The translations under genes were made by a program, and so were the position numbers. Shown one piece after another: positions 1-12,099 of a stretch of 64,000 bases of DNA. The first letter of the stretch is position 1, and every line of letters starts with the position of its first letter. Origin of the DNA: Clavulina sp. PMI_390 (taxonomy: Eukaryota; Basidiomycota; Agaricomycetes; Cantharellales; Hydnaceae); contig WIDE01000036.1 in NCBI GenBank assembly GCA_015039315.1, forward strand, positions 95,724 through 159,723, read 5' to 3'. Below the pieces are notes generated by a model. It was not told the origin of the DNA. It worked only from the letters and a program-made list of their open reading frames with translations, and searched no databases.

Positions 1-3000
1 GCTCGCTGAGTGAACCAAACATCCCCCAAGCAGGTCTCTCGGGTCTAATCCCATTCTCTGCGGCACTGAATGCAGCTCGTTCGTTATCAAATTCAGCGAA
101 GGGCTTCTGGAGAGTCGCGAGCTCAAGAATTGTCATCGCAAATGCGTAGCAATCCGAAGCTAGAGTAGTTCGGAACTTGTGGCTGGCGGACGATGACAGC
201 AGTTCTGGTGCCATGTAGCGATATTTCCCCCCTTCGGTGATATTTGTTGCAGTGCGAGTAACCTCATGCTTAAATCGTGACAGTCCAAAATCAGATAAAA
301 GCCCGTTGCCGCTAATATCAATCAATATGTTGCGCTGTATTAAAAACCGGCTTGTTGTTGGCTTGAAGCATGACTGCGCGTTAGTTGTGCTCACCGCATG
401 AAGATCCCCATGAATAATAGGAGGACGTAGTTGATGTAGATAGGACAACGCCGAAGCAATGTTCGTGACCTACATAAGGCTTAAGATTCAGTGAATGAGA
501 AGAATCGATCAGGAACATACTATCTCTAGCATTGCCAACCCTCGATTTGATTGATCCAACATGGTGAGGTATCGAAATGCATTACCGTTGGGGGCAAGCG
601 GGGCGATGATAGAAAGTGGATGCACCTCGTCTGATGAGATACCGAGTATAGGGAGCACATTTGGGTGGTGAATTTGGATCTGCGACACAATCTCGCGACG
701 GACAGCCTGTGGAAAATGTGCAATCAGTCTTCTAAAATCAGAGAAGGAACCCTTGATTCCCTACAGAAAGTATCAGCTTTCCGTCAGGGGACGCCCAGTT
801 GAGATTCTCTGGAGGCCGCGCATCACGAGCAATGACGGATTCTCCATTGAGCTCCACGCTCCATATGACAGCTTCACCTCCTGCATCCCGGAATACCCGA
901 TTGCGCACGTGGAGATGTTTTACACAATGAGGTAGCTGCTCAGATTGTGACACGAGGTCTTGGAGCAGACGCATAGCTCGAGGGCGATATTCCCCCAAAT
1001 CATCACGAGCATCATCAAGGGCCTGCATCGAGAGAAAGAGTTATGTCAGTAAATTACTTTCAAACACGTCGGGAGTACGGACGACCTCTTGCAGCATCTC
1101 GATAACAAACTCTTGATATTCTTTGCCCATATTTATTGTGGACGACTGTGGCTCGCTTAGCATCTGATGCACTGAGAGCGTCAAGTCTCGTTGCGCTGAA
1201 CGCTTTGCGGATGGCGAAGCATGGTCAGGCGCGAAATCAGGAGGGATATTTGGTTCCCAATCGGCGAGGAAAAGATATTGTGAGATCGGAGTGTAAGGTT
1301 TTGTAAACCTGGAGGCAGCCTTTCTCGATATGGCTTCCACTAATAGTCGGCTGACGGGTTTGTTCAAAACCGCTGCAGCCTTCAAGGCTGACTCGTGACT
1401 TGGGTGTATGGTCCACTCCACACGAAATGGCCTGAGCGAGCTAAGAAGTGCAATGACATACCACCAGCCATCAAGCCCATGTGCTCTTGGGAAGCGTGAG
1501 CTCAATAATGAATAACTCTAAGGCCTCGAAGACTCACGAAGGGTTACAAACGGGCGTCTGGTCCAAGGCGCCCTCATTCAATAATGGCAGGATCTCGGCC
1601 AACATGAGGAGCGTAAGGGAACGATATGTACAGGCCATGATGGGCGCGTCCCCTTTTTTGTGGAGGAGTTTGGATTTTCTGCACATAGTGATGGTATCAG
1701 CAGCTATGCCTTGTCCAAGCGACCGATTAGTGATTGCCCAACTCTGCTCCCCCTCTGATTTGATTTCTAGGAGAGCATAGAAGTTAGGATGTGACTAATA
1801 TCGCGCAAATCAATATTTGTGACCCAGTTGAAAGCTGTTGTGCGATAATCACATACCAGTTTCGGATCCGAAGTGCTGTATATAGTGATTCTCGTTATTA
1901 TAGGAGGTGCAAAGGGTAACGGGGCCGAGAGAAGATGCTCTGCAAAAACTCTGACGGAGTTTGTAGCGATCGTAGGTGAACGGAAACTAAGAAGCACTTT
2001 TAATTGATTGAAGCGCAAGATTGCATCGAGGAAGGTGGGTGAATTGGGCGAGGGATCGTATTCAGAGTTTAGATTATCTTCTCGGCAATGAGTGAAAGCC
2101 GAAAGGATCTTGAAGGAAAGATCTCGAACGAGAGGCGGCCAGCCGGCTATCGGACCTAATTGTAAAGGAAGTCCCTCTTTCAATGGTATGCGAGCTTCAT
2201 CAAGGCGAAGTAATCGAAGCATGGAGATTCCAAATTCCCACTTGTCCCTAAGTGTGAAAGAGAAGGTGTGAGGCTGGCTCATATGGTCAGAAACATAGGG
2301 ATCACCGACTTGACGAATCTGGCACGAGCACGGTGTGACGTAAATCTCAAAATATCTTCACTTGACACTCCTTGTTGCGGGGCCTTTTCCGACCGAAGGG
2401 CTTCCAGGTCCCCCTTCGTACGAGCTAAACCAAAATCTACTAATTTTGCAACACCATCGTCTGAGAGACGAATGTTATTCTTCTGAGTCGTTAGCAAGGA
2501 GATAAGAAAATCAGAATCAGCAACTCACGGGGAAGACGCCACCGTGCGGTATCTTCAATGTATTGTGGAGGTAATCGAGCGCTGAAGCAATGGAGCATGC
2601 CTAAAATATAGGACCCGTCGCACGCGTAAGACTTCAGCTCTGCCGACGTAGCAATTATGGATCAGGAGAAGAATACCGTACTAAATTGATCCATGCGAGA
2701 GGTCTTTCATGGGGTTGCAATTTTTTCAGCCTCTCAGCAGCTAAATCATGAGGATCGGGAGCGACCGTGATAAGTGCATAAGCGCGCTCGGCCCCAACTT
2801 TCCGTTGAGTGATGCTGTTAATTGTCAAGATGGAGGGATGATCAATAGCGAACAAGAGCGTGATCATGTTTTGACGAGCAACCTGGCTCAAACCATTTGT
2901 CAACAAGACTAGTTTTCAGCTTGAGCCTATATATATCATGACTTCCGAACCTGGACTGTGTCTCCATTTGGGGAAGAATCCGTCCAAAGATGCCTTGTCA

Positions 3001-3492
3001 TCCTTTCCCCAGTCAGCGTATTTGTACCCCGCATGACCCCTACGTCAGGACTACTTGACTTCACAGATATTTGTCCTACTTTAAGGTATGAGTCCCCATG
3101 ACTGCATGAGAGATCTGGAGACTCCGCTAGAATAGTTCTCAGCCGTTCAATTGCTCGCAGTCTAGATTCTGGGACTGGGAATGTAGCTTGCAGCGCCTGA
3201 TGGGGGAAAGGATCTAAGTGAGTCTCTGGTCATCCGTTGAGGGCGACAACATCACTTTTGTGAGGGTTAAGAACAGCTTCTCACTGCTGTTGGCTCGCAG
3301 GACCGAGCGGAAGAATGCGTCGTCACGAATGATTCTTTCCAGATAACGGGCATAATCGACAGGTTTATCAGGAGGATCGAGCGGCCGGTCACGAAAGAGG
3401 CTGAGAGCGCGACTTGCGATAGATGACAGGGTCTACAATCTGGTCAGGAATGTTGAGAGGTTAGCTCAAAAGTCACGCACAGAGAACTCCAT
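1..3492 (-). CDS. Two-domain (pseudokinase plus kinase) TKL-like protein, copy K0, C-terminus beyond the window
   Basis: This is the first of four paralogues (see 50500-62903). The start is an ATG at 3490-3492 opening a four-codon exon; the next exon, from the acceptor near 3433, reads through the conserved DPPDKPVDYARYLERII motif. The N-terminal domain is kinase-like but degenerate: ARQNMITLLFAIDHPSI, then DYLHNTLKIPHGG in place of the HRD loop, then KLVDFGLAR, so this copy still has a DFG motif there. A middle region contains LDGWWYVIALLSSLRPFRVEW. The C-terminal kinase domain has VIARDARPP (arginine where the beta3 lysine is expected), HPNVLPILGISSD, IIHGDLHA (HGD for HRD), SDFGLSRF and YRYMAPELLS. 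I saw no stop or frameshift in the part present. Activity is unproven because of the missing lysine. The substrate is unknown; the protein is probably cytosolic, with no signal peptide or membrane segment seen. Confidence 0.8.
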
Positions 3493-6400
3493 CCATCTGA
3501 CAGAAGGCTAAGCCGGAAATGCTGTGCGAGAAACACGTGACTGCCTATGGCTCAATGGACATGATTGATTCAGGAGACGAGGACGTGCGAGTCTGGGGGA
3601 GGAACATGATCAGCGACGCTGATGTAACTGCCCCTGGGCCTCACGTGACTGACCAAGACTCACCAAACAACCCACTCACGAAAATATCGAGATCGTCCTT
3701 CAGATCAAAGGATTTCTCGAGATCAGGCACTGTTGGACATCTGGTGCAACTGTGGAAGATTAGCACAACAGACGGCGGATACAATACCCGTGGATCGTCC
3801 CCCCAACCAATAAAGATTCCCCAGTCAAACCATCCTCTCTTTATAATCCTCGTTTCACCTAATATCTAAGTCCTCCTGGCGCTCGAATAACTCCTTCCTT
3901 TCTCGAGTGATAGAGGATGATGTATCATCGACTGCTCTGATCACTCTACGTTTCTCACTGGGGTGTTTCTTTCGTTGTTAGTTTGGACTGCTTACACAGG
4001 CTCTTCATTGTTGGTGGATTCCCCTCAATCATCCCACATCATATAGTCTCATGATACAGGTCTCGCGCAAGATTTTCCTTAGAGTAATTCGGGTGTCATA
4101 ACACGCAATATCGTTGTTGGAATTTACGCTCTAGTTGAGCTAGTCCTCTGCCTAGATTCACCTTGAAGTCCCACTATTTGTGGAGTCGAATCCGACACCC
4201 AAGATTGATCCATCCGCGGTACCTCAGTACGCCAAGATCGCAGAGCGAATGATAATCAGGTCAACCGGTCTAAGCTTGATGCCAGGGGGTGTTCGACTCT
4301 TGTTTCGCCGAGAGCTCCCGTAGCTTGTCTGCACACGGCTTCCGAGCTACCCCCCGCCAGCCATATTGATCACGGTGGGCGGGCGGGTTCTCTAGGCGCA
4401 CGCGATAGGACACTCGAAGCAGCAGCCAAATGCTACACGCATGTGTGTAATGGAGCTAATGGGCTCAAGACCCATTCTTCTAAGATGGAACTCATCCCTG
4501 TGGATCCGCATAATTTATTCATTACAACATCTCATGGACGGCCCAAATGTGCCAGTGGTTGCATGACATCTACACTTACCCAAGGCGTGATCTGGCGATG
4601 GGAATACCGGAGAAAGCAAGAAGTCTTCGAGTATGGTGTTATGCCTAAACAGGATCATCGATGTTTTCCTTGTCGTCACTCGTTCAGGGTCCATGAGGAC
4701 CAAGTTTTGGCGGCCTGAATATTTGACCGGCGAGAGGCTGTTTCTTTGAGAGCATGACTCAACTCTCTGGATCTTCACCTCACCAGAAGAGAATAACGAT
4801 TCAGAACTTGCCTAAGGGTGTCGTTTGCGCGTGCGTCGGGGTTTGGGCGCTCTAAGATGTTAATATTATCTCCCGACCCTCCACCTCCAGGCCAAGCAGA
4901 ATCAACACCGTCTCACTCGCTCGTGGACTACTACGACCATTTCCCGGTATGTCGATTGGGTCCCATAGTTCCTGCCCTATTACTCGCTAGTGTCGTGGGC
5001 GCAAAACCTGAAAAAGTGCCGTGGCAGAGGGAGCGTCTCCAGGGCTGAATTGATACACTCCGCTCACGATCGCAGCAACAGATCCTTTACCGAGTCTTTT
5101 TTAAGAACAACGCGTGAGGATATGCGGGGTCTATTGTGGCCCTGAGCTCATGTTCATCGTACTGCGCCTAGGACTGCAGCCAATCCGAGCCCACCGTACT
5201 AACGAAACGGAGATGCACGAGAGACAATCATCGGGGAAGAGGCCAAGTCTGCCCGAGGGCATCATCAATGTCTATCCATTTCCTATCGACAGCTCGGCGA
5301 TCCTTCGTATGAACGTGGCTTCGTCAATTAATGGACTGAATGCGAGGAGGGGGGATGGAAGGGGGTGTGATCCTGAGTTGCCCGTTGGTGCTCGGGCGGG
5401 ACGGCATTCTGCGCGCTGCCCTGCTCCACGTCGCAAGAGGAGAAAAAAAGGAGATGAAGGAACGCACGGTCGCATGCAGATATCGCCAGACTCTCATAAT
5501 GTGGATGCTCCATGGAGAAACCCAGTTCAGTTCAGTTCAACCCGTGGAGGACGCCCGTTGAGCCATAGCTCCACGGCCGTGTCTCGTGCCAGTTGAATAA
5601 GAGCTTGGCGTAACGTGTACGTACACGTGCAGTAGCGCTGGAAGAGAGAGAGAAGAAGCCAAGACATGATACGCGACGGGCGGCTGAGAGGCTTAGGTCG
5701 CCATATGGAATTTCACCCGCACCGTCGTCGTCGTCACATAGAGAGACGATTTCGCTATGCTTTGCACATCCGCCGCCGTCCGCCGCCGCTGCAAGAGTGA
5801 ACAGCGGGAGGGGCAAGAGGGGAAATGAGAGGTGTGTGTGTGGCGTTGGGCGGCGAATTTGATAATGGACGGCAAATGACGCCAAGGCAATCGATCATGT
5901 TATTTTACGTTCATGACCCTGAGCGTTGCTAATCTTAGGAGCTTCTTCTTCTCGCGCGCATTCCATGATGGATGGAGCTAGAGCGTACAATCGCCCCCTT
6001 GGTGCCTTATCGTTATCCGGTGCCGATTGTGTGGGTTAGTTAGTTTTTCCTATCAGGGGGAAGAGAGCCACTCACTCAACTCACTCAACCCTCCGGAATT
6101 ACCTGACAAGGAACCCTTCGTCATCGATCGCCCATGCTTCTCTCGGTCGGTCCCGCTTCTTCCAGGGGTCAAGTGAAAGGGTTTACGTACCTCACCCCTC
6201 ACTCTCTTCCTTCTGGGCTTCCATCGAGCCTTGGTGCCTCATCAAAGAACCTCCCGTCCTCCAACGTCGAGCCAAAGTTTCGTCCAAACCGGGCGATGTC
6301 GCAATTCCTCTTTCCGCGCGAATATTGACCGCCAAAAAAATAACCTTTCTGAAACAGCGCTTAGAGAAATAGCGGATGATCGAGTATGGTCAATGGATTG

Positions 6401-7507
6401 CGCTGATAACGGAATATTGTGGTCGCGTGCCGGTGTTCCGGGAAAATTCTCACGGTCATCCAGATGGTCGTCTGTGAGGTAGACGAGGAATCCTGTTGCC
6501 TAAAACAACAAAAGCCTAGCGGTTGCAAGTGATCAGCTGCCTCAGTCCCGTCGATTGTATACGTGTGAGAGAGGCATGCAACGGCCATGATGCAGGTGAC
6601 CTTGTGGGCTCGAAAATCACCTCACCCGCAGTCTCCCTGCACGCGTAAAGAACCGGCTAAAAAGAGTCGGCAACTAGCCAGCGGACAGGAGGACGATCCG
6701 CGCGAGCTTGCCGTGGTTGTCTGGAAACACTGGAGCCAGGTAGGATTGACCGATCACCCGGAGGGCGGGAAGGGCGGCCATGTGTCACTATTGCAATTGT
6801 GGATCTATGTGGGTCTTATTCTCGATTCGATCACATCGCACAAAAAAGTGTAGATCTCAGATCTCAGAGACACGGAGAGGTGTCAGACTCTGCTGGCGAG
6901 AGGAGGATATGTGAATAGGTTGGGAGCTCGGAGTGATCGGCGCTCAATAGAGTCGGTAACTGGTAGGATGAATTTGAAAAATTAAGCTTTTTTACCCCGC
7001 CAACTGAGATCCCGATGGGCGAGGACAATGAAGTCGGTTCAAAGGTGACGAGAATCGAGGGCAGGATGTGTTCCACAATGAAAGGAGGGGGATAGAGCAC
7101 ACGAGCAACTTCTCGCGTGGGGTGTCTGTAGCGAAAGCATGCAGATGATGCTCAGAACTCCCCAAGGCACGAAATGATACCGAGGTAAGCGATGGAGTGT
7201 GCGCCATGTGGGTACCACAGCCAAACACACGACAACACTCGACTAGGTGATGAATGGCGCAAAGGAAGCACAAAGTGATAGATATGGCCTGCGTCTCATT
7301 GGAGAAAGCGCATAATATGAAGGCCCCATACAGCGGATAACGATCTATTGAATTTTGTCTATCGCCAATGAAATGCCTGACTTCATGACCTTATAAGGCT
7401 GGTTCGCGTGGGTTGCAATGTCTCTTCGTCTCGCGTGAGCCCTTCCACCCCCCTCCTCCCCTCCTCTGCGCCCGCGACCACCTCCTTCTCCATCCTAACT
7501 TCCTACG
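3493..7507. other. Gene-poor stretch, no supported gene
   Basis: About 4 kb without a convincing coding pattern. Open frames here are short, overlap on both strands and show no family motif or splice-consistent extension. The last few hundred bases before 7508 are C/T-rich, which fits the promoter and 5' leader of the peptide transporter. The part just above 3492 should hold the promoter of kinase K0. I see no tRNA, no clear transposon ends and no repeat array. Confidence 0.5.
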
Positions 7508-9929
7508 ATGGCCGCGTAAGTCCAAGTTCCTGCCGTCTCACCTGCAGGAGTGGTTGAGTACTGACTTGCTTGTGCTGGCGTCATTCTTGTTCACAGTGAT
7601 CACAGTCTCGAACAGCAAGCTGCCGCTGTCGCCCTCGAACGGGTTGACTACCCCACCGCTGAAGAAGAGAAGGAGAAGCTCGGAGAGGTCGAGTCCTCTT
7701 CCGACATTGCAGACGTCGCTGCTGTCGACTCTGTGGTTCCCATTCACCCCAAATATGATCCCGATGGAAACGAGTGGATCTACCCCACCCCTGACGAGAT
7801 TGCCGGTCCTCAGGCCCTCAGGCGTGTCGTTGACAAAATGTGAGTCGTGATCTCGGACTGGACAAAACCGGTGACTTTATATTGACATGCATGTCTATGC
7901 AGTCCTTGGAACGCCTACCTGATCGGTATCGTCGAGATGGCTGAGCGATTCTCATACTACGTGAGTTTGACTTCTTTCCTCTACAGCTTGATAGATGTAC
8001 TGACGTACTGGCCGCGCAATCACAGGGTTCCAGTGCCGTGTTCACCAACTTCATGTGCGTTTGAATGCTTTTTTCTTCCTTTGTCGACCTCCAGCTAACT
8101 GTTTTCTGATTATTTTAATCAGTCAACGTCCTCTGCCCCCTGGATCAAGAACCGGTGCTGGTGGTGCCAACAATGTGTCTGGTGCTCTAGGTCTCGGCAC
8201 TCAAGCCTCCCAAGGTCTCACGACCTTCTACTCATTCTGTGCGTATACACTCCCCCTTTCATCCCAAGAAATTAGCATTTTCTGACCTATGGGCGTCATT
8301 CGATTTATGCAGGGGTCTACGTCGTCCCATTATTCGGTGGCTACATTGCTGATGCCTACATTGGCCGTTACACGACCATTGTCTGGTCCGTGTGGATTGC
8401 CATGCTTGGCCACGCCCTCATGATCATCAGTGCTATTCCCGGCGTCATCACCCACCCCAACAGCTCTGTTGCCGTCTTCTCGCTCTCCCTCATTATCATG
8501 GGTATCGGCACTGGTGGCTTCAAGGCCAACATCTCCCCTCTCGTTGCTGAGCAGTACCGTGTCACTGCCCTCCGTGTCAAGACCCTAAAGACAGGCGAAC
8601 GTGTCATTGTTGACCCCGTCTACACGACTGGCCAGATCTACATGTGGTTCTACCTGCTCATCAACGTCGGTGCCCTCGTTGGCCAGATCGGCATGACCTA
8701 CGCCGAGAAGTACGTCGGTTTCTGGCTGTCGTACACTCTGCCCACCGTCTGCTTCATGCTCTGCCCCATCGTCCTCTGGATCGGCCGTAACCGCTACATC
8801 CGCTCGCCTCCCTCTGGCTCCGTGCTCGCCACCGCGCTCCACATCGTCGGTGCAGGCATGAAGGGCCGCTGGACGCTCAACCCCGTCGCGCTCTTCCGCA
8901 ACATGACCGCCCCCGACTTCTGGGACCGCGCCAAGCCCGAGGGTGTCCTCGCCTCGCACGGTGGTGTCCGCCCCAAGTGGCTCAACTACGATGCTCACTA
9001 CGTCGATGAGGTCAAGCGTGGTATCAAGGCTTGCCAGGTCTTCCTCTTCTTCCCTCTGTACTGGCTCTCGTACAACAACTTGAACAACAACTTGACCTCC
9101 CAAGCTGCCACCATGGAGACCCACGGCGTGCCCAACGATGTCATTAACAACTTGGACCCCTTCGCCCTGATCATCCTTATCCCCATTTTCGCCGAGTTCC
9201 TGTACCCTTGGGCTGAGCGCATGGGCTACCGCTTCACTCCCCTCAAGAAGATCTTCTGGGGCTTCATGATGGGCTCCCTCGCCATGATCTGGTCTGCCGT
9301 TGTCCAGTACTACATCTACCAGCGCTCTGCCTGCGGATACGCTGCCAACACTTGCGCTGACGCTGATGGAAATGCTCTCCCCGCTCCTCTTAACGTCTGG
9401 ATCCAGACTGGTGCATACGTCCTCATGTGCGTATCTAGTATCTCAGAATTCCGCTGTTACGCATGAAGCTGATCATTATCATCCTTATAGTGCCATCTCT
9501 GAGATCTTCGCCTCCATCACTGGTCTCGAGTACGCCTTCACCAAGGCCCCCAAGAACATGCGATCGCTCGTCATGTCCATCTTCTTCTTCATGACTGCCC
9601 TGTCCAACGCCATCGGCGAGGCCATGAACCCGCTCGCCGCTGACCCCCACTTGATCTGTACGTTCTCTTTCTCGAATTCTTCTCCCTCTCGTGTCATGTG
9701 AACTGACAATATCCTGCTCGCGTCAACAGGGAACTACGGCTCCGCTGCCATCATCTGCTTCGTCGCCGGTATTGGTTTCTGGTTCTCGTTCCGTGGCCTC
9801 GACAAGGAGGAAGACGCACTAAACTTGATCGGTGCTGGCCCCGAAAACGGTGCACCCGCACCGCTCCAGGGTGGCGCCGTCGGCGGTGGCGAGCCTGGTC
9901 TTGTCGCCGAGAAGCACGCTGTCGTGTAA
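7508..9929 (+). CDS. PTR2: Proton-coupled oligopeptide transporter, PTR2/POT family
   Basis: Imports di- and tripeptides with protons across the plasma membrane. The start ATG (7508) begins an 8-base exon that splices at 7516 to 7597 and gives MAADHSLEQQAAAV. Further short introns follow at about 7840, 7960, 8054, 8240, 9425 and 9659. The hydrophilic N-terminus is followed by the POT hallmark EMAERFSYY (ExxERxxYY, proton coupling), then GGYIADAYIGRYTTI and FYLLINVGALVG, the two classical PTR2 signatures. Multiple membrane spans and the ending GLVAEKHAVV complete a protein of about 600 residues, the usual fungal PTR2 length. The coding exons are GC-rich in the third position, unlike the neighbouring spacers, which suggests high expression. 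No break was seen. The gene symbol refers to the family; the exact orthologue was not tested. Confidence 0.95.
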
Positions 9930-10569
9930 GCGTGCTTCAGCGTGTGATGAGCCGGAGTTCATAGTTGCGTCTTCTTCCCTTCCTCTCATCGGGCGTTTGT
10001 TGGGGTACTTTGTTGTGTTGTTCGTGTTCTATCTGTGCTTTCCCCCCTTGTTTTCCTTCTTCCCTGCTCCAATTCCCCCCTTTCTGCTTTCTAATGATTC
10101 CCGTCCATATACCGCGGTGCGCCGCAATACGTACGTACGATCCCTGTAACGTGTAGAAGAGTGGTGTGATATTCTTCTGCCAAGAAAATAACAACCTCTC
10201 ATTCCTCTGCTCATCATTTCGTGTTGGTCTGATAAGAAGTGTGGCTGCTTTGAACGCCGATTAGCGCGCATCAGAAATGGATGAATGCGTGAACTTCCAA
10301 TGCACTCATAGTGGTATCGCCTTCACAGAGTTACACACAGTAGGATTCGATTTGGGAAGCCTTGGAGGTTTGTATTCATAATATTCACCCTCAGAGAGGG
10401 GCTCAAGAATACAGGATATTGGAGTCGTAACTGAATGCTTCAACAACCATTTTGTAAGTAATAGGTAGGGAAGTGGACAATGAGCGCCTCCGGGGGTCGG
10501 TTCGCCAATGTATCATATTTACAATGGGGTCTTCTTCATCAAGCGAAGATATCATTGAGGCTCGTATCC
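9930..10569. other. Spacer between convergent genes
   Basis: Both flanking genes end here (PTR2 from the left, the hydratase from the right), so this should contain only 3' untranslated sequence and terminators. It is T- and C-rich just after the PTR2 stop. No gene seen. Confidence 0.6.
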
Positions 10570-11855
10570 TTATAGCTTAGGATTCACCCATTTTGGTTTA
10601 CGCCGCTGTCGGATATGTCGTGGTAATGAGCATTACTATTCATGGATTCAGCAGCTCGGTCGAATACGCACCTCAGAGAACGCCTTCAGTCCCTCCTGTA
10701 CGATAGGACAACAACAATGATCACACTTTAGCCACGAAGGACCCGGTAGTTCAAGCATAAAATCGGTGGGACCCCTACCTTGATATTATCTCCCAGATAT
10801 ACACCATAGCTCTCTGGAGCGATGAGGGCACTCCTCCATGCGTCTTCCAGCCCACCAATAGCATTCGCTTCGTTCATAGCGCGCTTGGAGGCACGGATTG
10901 AGTCGGGGCTAAGAGAGGCGACTCGCTTTGCCCATTCAATGGCCTTTGGAACGATCTCCGCATGTGGGACCACTTCGTTAACACTACATGTGCATCGATG
11001 ATAGAATTCAAGGTTTCGTGTGAGTTTGCGAATAGGGTATGATTGGGAGAGACATTGAGACCACGAGAATGATAGAACTCACAATCCATATCGTTCATGA
11101 GCCTGCTTGGCAGTGACTGTAACACTTGTCAGCAGCATCTCTGCAGCTTTCTATCATGCATACACGAGTCATGAGATATTCGCAGCCCACTTGAAACCTC
11201 GTAGTTTCACATACCTGGTGCCCAGCAAGCTTTACGAGCCGTGGGATTGCACCTTGTGCCGCAACCACGCCCACCTTGGGCTCAGGGAGCGTAAAGGTCG
11301 CCTTGTCGCTTGCGATAACGATGTCCATGTTCACGACGATCTCCGTACCACCGCCCATTGATAGACCATTCACGGCCGCGATGAGTGTCTTGTTCGAGAC
11401 GCGCCGTGAGAGCGAGGCGAAACCGCTGTGCGACTGCAAGGCGCCTTGGACATCTCCACCTGGATTTTTAATATTGGATTCCTTCCACCTGGATGACATA
11501 GAACGACGGCCACGAGCATTTATAGATGGGAGCGGAAGCTGTAGGCATGAACGAGAAAATATATTAACTGTGCTTACTCTTTGAGGTCTGCCCCAGCACA
11601 GAAGGCAGGTCCATTGCCGGTGATGATCGCCACCCATAAGTCGGGCTCATTTTCAAACCAGTCGAAAACACGCTGTAGATCCACTCTCATGGGATCGTGA
11701 ACAGCATTCATTGCTTTCGGCCGGTTGAAGGTGACTAGGATGACATGAGGTGCAGGGTATGAGAGGATGATCGCCTCTGAGTGCTGAGGAGGGGGACTGT
11801 TCAGTGTTTTGGGTGGCATATCATCAGCATTCTTCGATAATTTTGTTGGAGCCAT
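10570..11855 (-). CDS. Enoyl-CoA hydratase/isomerase (crotonase) family protein
   Basis: Crotonase-fold enzyme, probably adding water to trans-2-enoyl-CoA in beta-oxidation. Five exons were read on the minus strand, about 11855-11579, 11488-11215, a short exon near 11145-11088, 10990-10780 and two small 3' exons ending at 10570. The product is about 294 residues. Diagnostic features are NGPAFCAGADLKE (oxyanion-hole strand), NGLSMGGGTEIV and LPEPKVGVV. The two glutamates in GGGTE and LPEP are 20 residues apart, exactly as the catalytic pair Glu144/Glu164 of rat enoyl-CoA hydratase, so catalysis is likely retained. The C-terminus ends WVNPKL; PKL resembles a weak peroxisomal PTS1 signal. An in-frame ATG at 11954 would add 33 residues, so the exact start and the organelle are uncertain. 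Confidence 0.85.
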
Positions 11856-12099
11856 TGAAAACACGTCGCTGATATCCAATGCAAGAGAGCAGGTTTCGTC
11901 GAAGCAGGTGGGTGTGGGGAAGCCGGAGGTGGCTGCGCCGGCCCACCGGCCCATGCAGAGCCGAAGATTCCCACGCGCACTTTCGATGGATGTGTAGACA
12001 CAACTCGAAAGAACAATGGTACAATCTAAATCTGCTGCTTGATAAACGACTGAGAATATAATACGCAGCTTAACCCTTCAAGTGGCGGAAGCTCCCCGC

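Noticed and set aside
4091..4200. GGGTGTC and GACACCC form a perfect 7-bp closing stem with a GTCGAATCC motif near the 3' end, like a tRNA
   Set aside because: No D-arm (the bases after the stem are ATAACACG), the T-arm does not pair at the right distance on either strand, and 110 bases is too long without a clear intron or long variable arm.
5114..5596. Open frame of 160 codons in the gene-poor left region
   Set aside because: Overlapping frames on both strands are equally long, there is no motif, hydrophobic pattern or codon bias, and no splice extension.
8585..9124. Minus-strand frame of 179 codons opposite the peptide transporter
   Set aside because: Acidic, Gly-rich shadow of a strongly codon-biased gene; the plus strand has all family signatures.
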